Origin: an uncultured Desulfobulbaceae bacterium
GTDB taxonomy: Bacteria > Desulfobacterota > Desulfobulbia > Desulfobulbales > Desulfobulbaceae
Assembly: GCA_945787305.1 (NCBI GenBank)
Contig: CALZIH010000049.1
Location: 1-12,324, forward strand
Direction of reading: 5' to 3'
DNA length: 12,324 nucleotides
Shown: in pieces, positions 5,612 through 12,324 of the stretch
Layout: each line of letters opens with the position of its first letter
Position numbering within the stretch: the stretch's first letter is position 1
Notes under the pieces: generated by a model
What the model saw: only the letters and a program-made list of their open reading frames with translations
What the model was told of the DNA's origin: nothing
Database searches by the model: none
Made by a program: the position numbers and the translations under genes

Positions 5612-5642
5612 ATACATTCTTAATTTGCAGAGGAGAAGTGGT

Positions 5643-6974
5643 ATGGAACTCTTGAAACGCTTAAAAAAAGTCTTTTTACTAGTAAGCGCTGCTCTATTGC
5701 TGGCTCCAGCAACATATGTGGCGGCGCAGGGCTTGGAACGTGCTGGCCTGCCAGTACTACTTGATGGCAATTTCATTGTCGCAGATGCCATGAACGCCCC
5801 CTTTGCCACAACTCCGGGCCCCGGTCGCGTCCTTGAGATGAATGTTATGACCGGAGATATCGGCGTCATGATCGACAATCCCCTGGATGGTTCGTCGGCA
5901 GCCCTCGGCCTGACTGGCCCCTGGAAGCCAACCGGTGTCTTGTCCGGCGGAATTGAAGGGCATGCATTTATCAACGGGGCGGCCCAGCACACGCTTTCCG
6001 AGTTCTACCGTGATGGAACCCACATCCGAACAGTTCGACCAATAACCGCCCCTGATCTCAGTGAAGGCTTCGGGGCGATGCCCCGATTGCTCGGCTCGCA
6101 GTTCATGCCTTCCGGAAATATTGTTTTGGCGGTCTGCGACGCTAACTTCAACGATCCCAGTGTCTTTCCTCCCGTCAGCTCGTCACTAGAGCAGGCCAGG
6201 AACAGCCGCATAGTAGTGATAGATCCCGAGACACTGCAGACGGTCGACACCTACAACGCCCCACGGGACCGGCGCTGGACGTGCATGGCGGGCATCATTT
6301 TCGGTGAAGATGGCATGTATGTCAGTATGTTCCACGGTGCTACGGTGTTCGTCATTGATTGGGAGGCCGGTCTGGGCAACGAGAAGAAGCCTGGGAAGTT
6401 TAAACGCAATCATCTCAACAAACGAGTGAATCGAGCCAAGGTGGTCCGGGTGATTGACATGTACCCGGGTGCCACTCATGACGACCCAAGACGACGCGAT
6501 TCGATGCGAGCCATTACCTTTGACGCCGACGGTAACCTTTACGGGACGAACCGTGCTCGTGCTACCGAAGTTGACCCCGGCCCCGACGACATGCGCCATC
6601 ATGTTATCGTGGTTCCCCGTGGAGGTGACCGCCCTGTTGGCACCCTTGCCATGGATCACGGCGTGCAAATTATCGCTGGACTTCGGACCAACCGGATCTC
6701 CGGTCCCGGTTGCGATTATGTGCGAGAAGATCCTGACGATATATTCCCTGACAGCTTCAATCAATGTGACTTCGAGACGCTCTATGTCGCGGCTTCAGGA
6801 ACAGGTAACGTCATGGAGTACTTGATCAACTCGGACTTTCTCGATGGGCCCGACTGCCGCGACCTCAATATGGGATGCGCCCAACCCATAGCCTCGTTCT
6901 TTGGCAGTGCAAACGGAATGGAAGACCTCGATCCGCGGATGCTCATGCGTGCAAAAGACGCACCGGCAAAGTGA
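5643..6974 (+). CDS. Secreted protein of unknown function, possibly beta-propeller-like, under riboswitch control
   Basis: A 443-aa protein with a clear Sec signal peptide: K-R-L-K-K followed by a hydrophobic stretch and a V-A-A-Q-type cleavage site near residue 23-24. The start at 5643 is chosen over an in-frame start at 5625 because AGGAG (5631-5635) is 7 nt upstream and the signal peptide then begins normally. The mature part has repeated strand-turn patterns such as N-I-V-L-A-V-C-D, R-I-V-V-I-D-P-E-T-L-Q-T-V-D, G-M-Y-V-S-M-F-H-G-A-T-V-F-V-I-D and A-I-T-F-D-A-D-G-N-L-Y-G-T, which resemble blades of an NHL/SMP-30-like propeller; this fold is an inference. Six or so cysteines, none in C-x-x-C-H, could form disulfides (for example C-D-Y...C-D-F-E and C-R-D-L-N-M-G-C). 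No catalytic motif is recognised. The gene is monocistronic by layout: a riboswitch/terminator lies before it and a minus-strand gene after it. Cyclic-dinucleotide control suggests a surface or extracellular role. Confidence 0.85.
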   Translation: MELLKRLKKVFLLVSAALLLAPATYVAAQGLERAGLPVLLDGNFIVADAMNAPFATTPGPGRVLEMNVMTGDIGVMIDNPLDGSSAALGLTGPWKPTGVLSGGIEGHAFINGAAQHTLSEFYRDGTHIRTVRPITAPDLSEGFGAMPRLLGSQFMPSGNIVLAVCDANFNDPSVFPPVSSSLEQARNSRIVVIDPETLQTVDTYNAPRDRRWTCMAGIIFGEDGMYVSMFHGATVFVIDWEAGLGNEKKPGKFKRNHLNKRVNRAKVVRVIDMYPGATHDDPRRRDSMRAITFDADGNLYGTNRARATEVDPGPDDMRHHVIVVPRGGDRPVGTLAMDHGVQIIAGLRTNRISGPGCDYVREDPDDIFPDSFNQCDFETLYVAASGTGNVMEYLINSDFLDGPDCRDLNMGCAQPIASFFGSANGMEDLDPRMLMRAKDAPAK

Positions 6975-6988
6975 GGGTTGCGCACTAG

Positions 6989-7042
6989 CTGCATAGGCCG
7001 TAGGGACCAAGGCACTTGTTGATTCCCTCTGGGTCTATGCAG
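6989..7042 (+). other. Long hairpin after the secreted-protein gene
   Basis: CTGCATAG (6989-6996) pairs with CTATGCAG (7035-7042), extended by G-T and two C-G pairs. Inside, AGGGA pairs with TCCCT, and CAAG-GCA-CTTG forms an apical stem. It lies 14 bp after the stop codon. There is no T run on either strand, so it may protect or end the transcript with other factors rather than act as a classic intrinsic terminator. Confidence 0.5.
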
Positions 7043-7155
7043 TAATCATGAATATTTACCATGAACGGTTATCCGCCATGGGGTGGAATGAAATTACAAG
7101 GCAAATATCCCGGAGTGAGTGCGTAGTGCTTTTGCGCCCATCCACCTTTATATCG

Positions 7156-7590
7156 CTACCTGACAATCTCTATATTTTTGCACAGCATGACGATTCCGAA
7201 AATGAACAAAAAGAGGAGAAGAGGTGGGACAAGTAGAAAAATGATCACAAAACTCGAATAAAACAACACCACCTTGATAAAGCCCCTCTGCTTGTCCTGT
7301 TCCATGCGTTCTTCAACACTGTATATCTTTGCTTCCACTACCTCAGGCGGCCAGTTGGAACAGGAATCCTCTTCCAGGGTATTTTTTCCCCGTAATTCCC
7401 TGCGGCACTCTGCAGCAAGTTCCTGCAAAGCGACGGCCCTGATCCGTTTTGGTTCAAGCTGACTGGCAAGGACCCGATACTGACGATTAACCTTTTTAAA
7501 TTCTATTTCGCCCACATGGATTACCCAGCCCACATACACAAGACAGCAGACCAGGTAGAGACTCTTCCAGTGCCGGAATATTTTTTTCAT
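7156..7590 (-). CDS. Small membrane protein of unknown function, two transmembrane segments
   Basis: A 144-aa protein. There is a hydrophobic segment at about residues 9-26 (L-Y-L-V-C-C-L-V-Y-V-G-W) after a basic start, and a long C-terminal one at about 104-137 (V-V-L-F-Y-S-S-F-V-I-I-F-L-L-V-P-P-L-L-L-F-L-F-I-F). The roughly 75 residues between them are polar and charged, rich in E, R and K, with two or three cysteines (C-R-R-E-L-R, D-S-C-S-N-W), and would lie on one side of the membrane. I do not recognise a family. The start ATG at 7590 has GAGG about 11 nt upstream, a weak but acceptable site. It is convergent with the secreted-protein gene and divergent from the liv operon, so it is likely a single-gene unit. 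Confidence 0.65.
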   Translation of the reverse strand: MKKIFRHWKSLYLVCCLVYVGWVIHVGEIEFKKVNRQYRVLASQLEPKRIRAVALQELAAECRRELRGKNTLEEDSCSNWPPEVVEAKIYSVEERMEQDKQRGFIKVVLFYSSFVIIFLLVPPLLLFLFIFGIVMLCKNIEIVR

Positions 7591-7791
7591 GTGACTTTAG
7601 CCTCTGGCTTTCCCCGTGAGTATAGCGGAGAGGAAAATAGATCCTTCGGGCCACCAATAAAGGATTATTCAGGCCACAAAGAACAAAACCTAGGGCCCGC
7701 AAGAAGAAACCGGACCAACAGGAAATATAGTTACAGCTAAACTACCATGACCGAGCAGAATCCACTACCGTTACATCCGCTTTGGAAGTCA

Positions 7792-7884
7792 TTTCAAGGC
7801 GCCTTGAAAAATTAGACTTTCGTTCGAGATCAAGTAAGCGTAGACTCCGGGAGATCGAGCGATAATACAATTATTCAAGGTAGC
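7792..7884. other. Intergenic segment with alternative stem-loops
   Basis: A perfect 18-bp palindrome TTTCAAGGC/GCCTTGAAA (7792-7809). Its right half, extended to 7813, can pair equally well with AATTATTCAAGGTAGC (7869-7884). That longer arrangement encloses a second stem, TCGTTCGA (7820-7827) with TCGAGCGA (7855-7862). The two pairings exclude each other. It lies in the 558-bp gap between the membrane-protein gene and livK. It may be a degenerate repeat, an operator or a folded leader; the sequence does not decide. Confidence 0.4.
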
Positions 7885-8148
7885 CATTAATTACGACCTC
7901 ACTGAAACGGTGGAGGATTCCAAAACAAATCCATTTTCTCTCCACCGGTTCGGCACATCACCTTTTCACACTCGTCTGCAGGGTGCAGCCCACTGTTTAT
8001 ATGGACATTTCCACTCACTTACCGCGAAAACAATTTAGAGAGTGTAAAATACTGTTATTTATTGTAAGAAAAATGCTTATGACGTTTGCGTCGAGCAAAC
8101 CAGGGCTTCATTTCATCAACGGCTTTTTAACAAATTGCAGGAGGGAAC
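7885..8148. other. Leader region before livK; one inverted repeat, no gene seen
   Basis: Contains the inverted repeat CGGTGGAG (7908-7915) and CTCCACCG (7940-7947) with a 24-bp spacer, which could be an operator or a weak hairpin. An AT-rich TAAAAT (8045-8050) is a possible -10 box, but no convincing -35 accompanies it. The short open frames here lack ribosome sites and run into livK out of frame. AGGAGG at 8139-8144 is the livK ribosome site. Confidence 0.3.
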
Positions 8149-9330
8149 ATGAAAAGCTTATTGAAGGGTGGTATTTGGGGACTTATCGCTGTGCTGACTC
8201 TTTCAACCAGTGTTTGGGCTCTCGGCCGGGAGAAAGTTATCAAGGTCGGGATTAATGCCCCGATAACCGGGGACATTCCCAAAGTGGGCGAGGGTACGAA
8301 GTATGCGGCCCAGATGTGGCTGGCTGACATAGAAAAAGCAGGTGGCCTGGAAGTGGGCGGCAAAAAATATCCCGTCAAACTCGTTATTGAAGATAATGAG
8401 GCCAAGGCAGAGTCGGCGGTCAAGGCGAATACCAAAATGATCACCGAGGATGAAGTGCTGGTCATCGTCGGACCGCAATCTTCCAAGCAGGCAGTACCTG
8501 CAGGTGATGTTGCAAACAACTACAAAACTCCGATGATCACCCCTTGGTCTACGAATCCCGATGCGACCATGAATCGTCCATATGTTTTCCGTGGCTGCTT
8601 CCTTGATCCATTTCAGGGACCGGTCCTGGCAAATTTTATTACCGAGGAGTTCAAGTTCACCAAGGCGGCAGTGCTCTATGACGTGGCCAGTGACTACCCT
8701 AAGGGCCTTGCCGAGTTTTTCAAACAAGCCTGGGAGAAAATACACGGCCCGGGATCGGTGGTTGCGTTTGAGAGCTTCACCACCAAAGACACAGATTTCA
8801 GCTCACAGTTAAGCAAAATTAACAAGTCCGGGGCACAGGTCCTGTTTACGCCCCAGTACTACAACGAAGTTGCCCTGATCGTCCAGCAGGCCCATGAACT
8901 TGGCTGGACCGGACCCATTGTCGGCAGTGACTCCTGGGGTTCGGCTGAAACCGTTACCTTGTGCGGCAAAGACTGCTACGGCCTGTTCTTTTCCAGCCAT
9001 TATGCGGCAGCAGGCGCCAAAGGCGCAACCAAGGAGTTCATTAGTCGTTACGAAAAACAATATGGCTATACCCCGGATGATGTTGCAGCGTTGACCTGGG
9101 ATTCCCTGCGACTTGTACAGACTGCGATTGAAAATTCCGGTGAGATTACCGGCAAGACCGAGAAGGACCGCCAGGCAATCCGTGATGCACTGGCCAAGAT
9201 TAAGAACTTCAAGGGTATCACCGGTGACATGACCTTTACCGAAGAGGGTGATCCGATAAAATGCGCCGTCATTGTCAGGATTGGCGATCAGGGCGACTAT
9301 GAATTCTATAAGTCTGTTTGCCCCGATTAA
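8149..9330 (+). CDS. livK: Branched-chain amino acid ABC transporter, periplasmic substrate-binding protein
   Basis: A 393-aa periplasmic binding protein of the Leu/Ile/Val-binding (Peripla_BP_6) family that captures the solute and delivers it to the LivHM permease. A signal peptide is evident (basic start, hydrophobic core, cleavage near V-W-A at about residue 24). The mature chain opens with K-V-G-I-N-A-P-I-T-G-D and has the family patterns V-G-P-Q-S-S (ligand-loop serines), A-A-V-L-Y-D-V-A-S-D-Y-P-K-G (lobe hinge) and G-S-D-S-W-G. AGGAGG ends 4 nt before ATG, a very strong ribosome site, typical of the most abundant product of such operons. It is the first gene of livK-H-M-G. The exact ligand (leucine-type amino acids, another amino acid, or an amide) cannot be fixed by eye, and the gene symbol is by family. 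Confidence 0.9.
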   Translation: MKSLLKGGIWGLIAVLTLSTSVWALGREKVIKVGINAPITGDIPKVGEGTKYAAQMWLADIEKAGGLEVGGKKYPVKLVIEDNEAKAESAVKANTKMITEDEVLVIVGPQSSKQAVPAGDVANNYKTPMITPWSTNPDATMNRPYVFRGCFLDPFQGPVLANFITEEFKFTKAAVLYDVASDYPKGLAEFFKQAWEKIHGPGSVVAFESFTTKDTDFSSQLSKINKSGAQVLFTPQYYNEVALIVQQAHELGWTGPIVGSDSWGSAETVTLCGKDCYGLFFSSHYAAAGAKGATKEFISRYEKQYGYTPDDVAALTWDSLRLVQTAIENSGEITGKTEKDRQAIRDALAKIKNFKGITGDMTFTEEGDPIKCAVIVRIGDQGDYEFYKSVCPD

Positions 9331-9336
9331 ACCGGT

Positions 9337-10260
9337 ATGGATCTCTTTCTCCAAAACCTTATCAATGGGTTACAGTGGGGTAGTTTTTACGCCCTGATCG
9401 CCTTGGGGTACTCCATGGTGTACTCCATCCTGATGCTGTTCAACTTTGCCCATGGCGATATCTTCATGGTCGGGTCATACATCGGTTTCGGTGTGGCGAC
9501 AGCCTTGCTCGGGTTTGTCGCCATGACCGGCATCCCCTTGCCCGGCTGGTTGATCCTCATTCTGACCATCCTCTTTTCGATGTTCTTCACCTCGTTTGTC
9601 GGGGTGTTCATTGAACGTGTGGGCTACCGGCCCCTGCGCGAGGCACCCCGAGCATCAGCCGCCATCACCGGCCTGATGATCGGTATCATTCTCGAGACCG
9701 GCAACCTTGCCATACTGGGAGCACGCCGCCTCAGTTTCCCGCAGCTCATTGAATCAACGACCTACCAGTTCGGCGGTGTATATGTAACCAACAAGAAGAT
9801 TCTTATCGTTGGGGTCTCCCTGAGCCTCATGTTTATGCTGCATAAATTCATCCAAAACAGTAAATGGGGCATGGCCATGCGGGCCATGTCCTATGATTTC
9901 CAGGCGGTTCCATTGATGGGGGTGTCGATCAACAAAATTGCCCCGCTCACCTTTGCCATCGGCTCCGGACTTGCCGCTGCTGCAGGCATTCTGTATGGGC
10001 TTGCTTATCCAGTGCTCGACCCCTACATGGGTGTTCTGCTTGGCTGGAAGGCTTTTGTAGCGGCTATCCTCGGCGGTCGTGGTTCGATTCTCGGCGCCGC
10101 GCTGGCCGGTTTTATGCTTGGTTTTATCGAGATTTTTGTGTCCTGGATATTTCCATCCACCCTGCGTGACATAATCGCCTACTCGATTATCCTGCTTATT
10201 CTGACGTTGCGGCCGCATGGTTTTTTCGGACAGGCCCACTCAACCCAGCTCAGGCTATGA
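9337..10260 (+). CDS. livH: Branched-chain amino acid ABC transporter permease LivH
   Basis: Inner-membrane permease of 307 aa, the usual LivH length, with about eight hydrophobic helices. Family hallmarks are N-L-I-N-G-L-Q-W-G-S-F-Y-A-L-I-A-L-G-Y-S at the N-terminus, N-F-A-H-G-D, and the cytoplasmic coupling-loop region M-A-M-R-A-M-S-Y-D-F-Q-A-V-P-L-M-G-V that contacts the ATPases. The C-terminal G-W-K-A-F-V-A-A-I-L-G-G-R-G-S-I-L-G-A is also typical. Its ATG follows the livK stop by 6 bp with no obvious Shine-Dalgarno, so translation is probably coupled. Forms the transmembrane channel with LivM. Confidence 0.95.
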   Translation: MDLFLQNLINGLQWGSFYALIALGYSMVYSILMLFNFAHGDIFMVGSYIGFGVATALLGFVAMTGIPLPGWLILILTILFSMFFTSFVGVFIERVGYRPLREAPRASAAITGLMIGIILETGNLAILGARRLSFPQLIESTTYQFGGVYVTNKKILIVGVSLSLMFMLHKFIQNSKWGMAMRAMSYDFQAVPLMGVSINKIAPLTFAIGSGLAAAAGILYGLAYPVLDPYMGVLLGWKAFVAAILGGRGSILGAALAGFMLGFIEIFVSWIFPSTLRDIIAYSIILLILTLRPHGFFGQAHSTQLRL

Positions 10261-10294
10261 TCGTTACAGCTGTTTTAACAACACACAACACCTG

Positions 10295-11584
10295 ATGGAT
10301 ACCGGGGAAAAAATAACAGCGCAGTCGAAAAAAGGGTTTTGGGCATGGCTTAAATCCCTGCCTGAAGGTATTCCGCTGATCGGCTGGCTACTTGGTCTTT
10401 TTGCCGCCGCACTGATCGAATATTTCCTGGGCGATCTCATTTCTTACTATCTTGGCCTGCCGAAGGTTCCTGCCTTGTTCGGCTTCCTGACCGTGCTCAA
10501 AAAACCATTGCTTATACCGGGCACAATCGCTTATCTGGCCCTGATATACGGCCTGCCGATCTTGGTTATCGGCAAATCATTGCGTAAACCCGCCAACAGG
10601 CTGGCATCACTACTTGACAGGGGACCTGTTACCATCGCTGCACTGGTTCATCTTGGCCTGTTCTATGGCGCCATACACCTGTGGACCGATATCAGTGACT
10701 ACAGGCTGCTGGTTCTCAAGCTGACTATGATCGCCATCATGCTGACCCTGAGCCTTAACGTCATAAACGGCTATATGGGTGAATTTTCCTGTTCGCACCC
10801 GGGATTCATGGCCCTGGGTGCTTATGGCGCTTCGACCATTACCCTGCTGCTGTTTGCCAATGATAAATTATTTGGCGAACCCTTGTTGCCTGCAGCTCTG
10901 GGCCCATTTTTCTTCCCCTTAGCGCTGATTGTCGGCGGCATTATTGCTGCCCTGGGGGCGTTGGTTATCGCCATACCGTCGTTCCGTACCCGGGGCGACT
11001 ACCTGGCAATCATATCACTGGCCTTTCTGTTTATCGTGAAAAGCCTTATAGAAAACCTCGAATTTATCGGCGGACCACGGGGCATGTCCAGCCAACCCGA
11101 TTATTCCAGCCTGCCCATGGTGTTCATTGTCATGGTGCTTTGTATCTGGATTATCAACAATTTCGTACGCTCCACCATGGGCAAAGCCCTGTGCGCAGTA
11201 CGTGACAATGAACTGGCGGCGGAATCCATGACCGTGAACACCCGAAAGACAAAAATTATCGCCTTTATGTTTGGAGCCTTCTGGGCAGGAGTGGCCGGCG
11301 GCCTGTTTGCCCATGTTCTCCGTTATGTCAACCCGGGCTCCTTTGGCATCCAGAAGTTGGCAGAGGTCCTCGCCATGCTCTATTTCGGTGGACTCAACTC
11401 CGTCACCGGTTCCATTGTTGGCGCGGTCAGCATAAGCATGTTAAGCGAAGCCCTGCGGCCCCTGGAAATTTACAAGTGGATCATTATTCCGCTGCTGCTC
11501 ATTTTGGTCATGCTTTATCGCCCCACCGGCCTTATCGCGTTTACAGAATTCAACCCCAAAGAACTCATGAAGCCTAAACAATGA
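10295..11584 (+). CDS. livM: Branched-chain amino acid ABC transporter permease LivM
   Basis: Second permease, 429 aa from ATG 10295. An in-frame ATG at 10217 would add 26 polar residues lying mostly inside livH. The later start is preferred because the added part is unlike the family and because a 12-codon frame (10257-10295) beginning at the livH stop ends in a TGA that overlaps this ATG, allowing coupling. Neither start has a strong ribosome site, so the choice is moderate. The first ~120 residues are an N-terminal extension with several helices, as in E. coli LivM. The conserved core follows: L-T-L-S-L-N-V-I-N-G-Y-M-G-E-F-S-C-S-H-P-G-F, S-F-R-T-R-G-D-Y-L-A-I (coupling region), and G-K-A-L-C-A-V-R-D-N-E-L-A-A-E-S-M. 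It pairs with LivH. Confidence 0.93.
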   Translation: MDTGEKITAQSKKGFWAWLKSLPEGIPLIGWLLGLFAAALIEYFLGDLISYYLGLPKVPALFGFLTVLKKPLLIPGTIAYLALIYGLPILVIGKSLRKPANRLASLLDRGPVTIAALVHLGLFYGAIHLWTDISDYRLLVLKLTMIAIMLTLSLNVINGYMGEFSCSHPGFMALGAYGASTITLLLFANDKLFGEPLLPAALGPFFFPLALIVGGIIAALGALVIAIPSFRTRGDYLAIISLAFLFIVKSLIENLEFIGGPRGMSSQPDYSSLPMVFIVMVLCIWIINNFVRSTMGKALCAVRDNELAAESMTVNTRKTKIIAFMFGAFWAGVAGGLFAHVLRYVNPGSFGIQKLAEVLAMLYFGGLNSVTGSIVGAVSISMLSEALRPLEIYKWIIIPLLLILVMLYRPTGLIAFTEFNPKELMKPKQ

Positions 11585-11605
11585 GGAGTGTAAAGAAAGA
11601 ACGAC

Positions 11606-12324
11606 ATGGCATTACTCAGGGTTGACAACATGACCCACTTTTTCGGTGGGTTACGAGCTGTTCATAACTACAGCCTTATCCTGGAACCGGGACATATTGT
11701 TGGTCTGATCGGCCCAAACGGTGCCGGCAAAACAACCATATTCAACCTCATTTCCGGCATCCACACACCGACCCAGGGCAATATTGAGCTCAACGGCCAA
11801 AATCTCATTGGCCATCATCCCCATGAGATTGCTGCCATGGGCCTTGGCCGAACATTCCAGAATCTCTTGCTCTGGAGGCATATGACCGTTCTGGAACATG
11901 TCAAGATGGCTTGTTATTCGCAATTGGAATACGGCATATGGGGAGCTTTCCTTGGGTCCAGGCTCTGCCACCGGGAAGAAAAACGTTTGACCGCCAAGGC
12001 CATGCACCTGTTGGAAACATTCGATGTTGACCAGTTCAGTTCCCAATTGGCCGTCAGTTTGCCCTACGGTGCTCAGCGGCGGGTCGAGATGGCCCGCGCC
12101 ATGGCCACAAACCCCAAGGTCCTTTTTCTGGATGAGCCGACCGCCGGTATGACCCCGGATGAACTGAACCGCATGATCTCCATCATCAGAAAAATACACG
12201 AGGATTTTGATGTGGCTATCTTTCTGATCGAACACCGTTTGAAATTTGTCATGGAGCTGTGTGAAAGGATCCAAACCCTTGTTTTCGGAGAGATCATTGC
12301 CGAAGGCAACCCAGAGGAGATCAA
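11606..12324 (+). CDS. livG: Branched-chain amino acid ABC transporter ATP-binding protein LivG (3' end outside window)
   Basis: Partial gene: 239 codons are visible and the frame is still open at the window end, near the expected C-terminus. Cytoplasmic ATPase driving the LivHM permease. Walker A is G-P-N-G-A-G-K-T-T (36-44), the Q-loop glutamine lies in R-T-F-Q-N (Gln85), the signature is L-P-Y-G-A-Q-R-R (152-159), a LivG-type variant of LSGGQ, and Walker B is V-L-F-L-D-E-P (172-178) with the catalytic Glu177. The switch histidine is His210 in I-E-H-R, where D more often follows the histidine. ATG 11606 lies 22 bp after the livM stop; AGGAG at 11583-11587 is rather far away, while AAAGAAAGA lies closer. 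A second ATPase, LivF, is expected just beyond the window. Confidence 0.95.
   Translation, partial: MALLRVDNMTHFFGGLRAVHNYSLILEPGHIVGLIGPNGAGKTTIFNLISGIHTPTQGNIELNGQNLIGHHPHEIAAMGLGRTFQNLLLWRHMTVLEHVKMACYSQLEYGIWGAFLGSRLCHREEKRLTAKAMHLLETFDVDQFSSQLAVSLPYGAQRRVEMARAMATNPKVLFLDEPTAGMTPDELNRMISIIRKIHEDFDVAIFLIEHRLKFVMELCERIQTLVFGEIIAEGNPEEI

Noticed and set aside
5429..5992. A 187-aa minus-strand frame
   Set aside because: Most of it is antisense to the secreted-protein gene and the riboswitch; only the last ~23 codons with C-x-x-C-H seemed worth separate mention.
7741..7900. A tRNA, prompted by GTTCGAGATC near 7822
   Set aside because: No acceptor stem, anticodon arm or D arm can be drawn around it.
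8203..9354. Two long minus-strand frames (8203-8745 and 8809-9354) opposite livK
   Set aside because: Shadows of a clear substrate-binding protein gene in other frames.
10217..10294. Upstream start for livM
   Set aside because: It would add 26 residues mostly inside livH without a ribosome site; the start at 10295 fits the family better, though the choice is not certain.
1..12324. CRISPR array, prophage or integrase-linked island
   Set aside because: No regularly spaced repeats and no integrase, transposase or phage genes are visible; the only mobile-like sequences are the two short MITE-like elements.

Overview
The window reads like a chromosomal segment of an anaerobic Desulfobacterota (deltaproteobacterial) organism. 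This is an inference from four things seen together: a Hyb-type (group 1c-like) [NiFe] uptake hydrogenase operon, an apparent selenocysteine-containing thioredoxin-like protein, a GEMM-type cyclic-dinucleotide riboswitch, and small c-type cytochrome sequence. No rRNA or other phylogenetic marker is present, so the genus is not claimed.

Layout. (1) 1-3888, plus strand: the 3' part of a hydrogenase operon in the order hybA (C-terminal part only) - hybC (large subunit) - hybD (maturation protease, TTG start) - hybB (membrane quinone-reactive subunit). It is closed by a strong intrinsic terminator at 3949-3991. Together these encode a periplasm-facing hydrogenase that would pass electrons from H2 through HybA and HybB to the quinone pool; the small subunit would lie upstream of the window. 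(2) 4028-4333: a small secreted monohaem cytochrome. (3) Two copies of a 103-bp MITE-like element with ~20-bp terminal inverted repeats sit at 2158-2260 and 4331-4433, in opposite orientation. They bracket hybD-hybB-cytochrome, and the second copy supplies the cytochrome stop codon. (4) 4590-5165, minus strand: a thioredoxin-fold protein with TPR-like C-terminus whose active-site motif is U-I-G-C, where U is an in-frame TGA. Conventional calling would lose the first 39 residues. A terminator hairpin for it lies at 4527-4559. (5) 5166-5642: a regulatory region holding a plus-strand GEMM-I riboswitch (5508-5588) overlapping a 12-bp intrinsic terminator (5575-5611). It precedes a secreted protein of unknown function (5643-6974). 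(6) 7156-7590, minus strand: a small two-TM membrane protein of unknown function. (7) 7591-8148: a 558-bp divergent intergenic region with several hairpins. (8) 8149-12324: a branched-chain/hydrophobic amino-acid ABC importer, livK-livH-livM-livG, with livG running off the end.

The most noteworthy items are the unannotated selenoprotein reading through TGA, the riboswitch-terminator switch in front of an uncharacterised exported protein, and the inverted pair of MITE-like elements inside and behind the hydrogenase operon. All assignments are from reading the sequence by eye; no database search was run.
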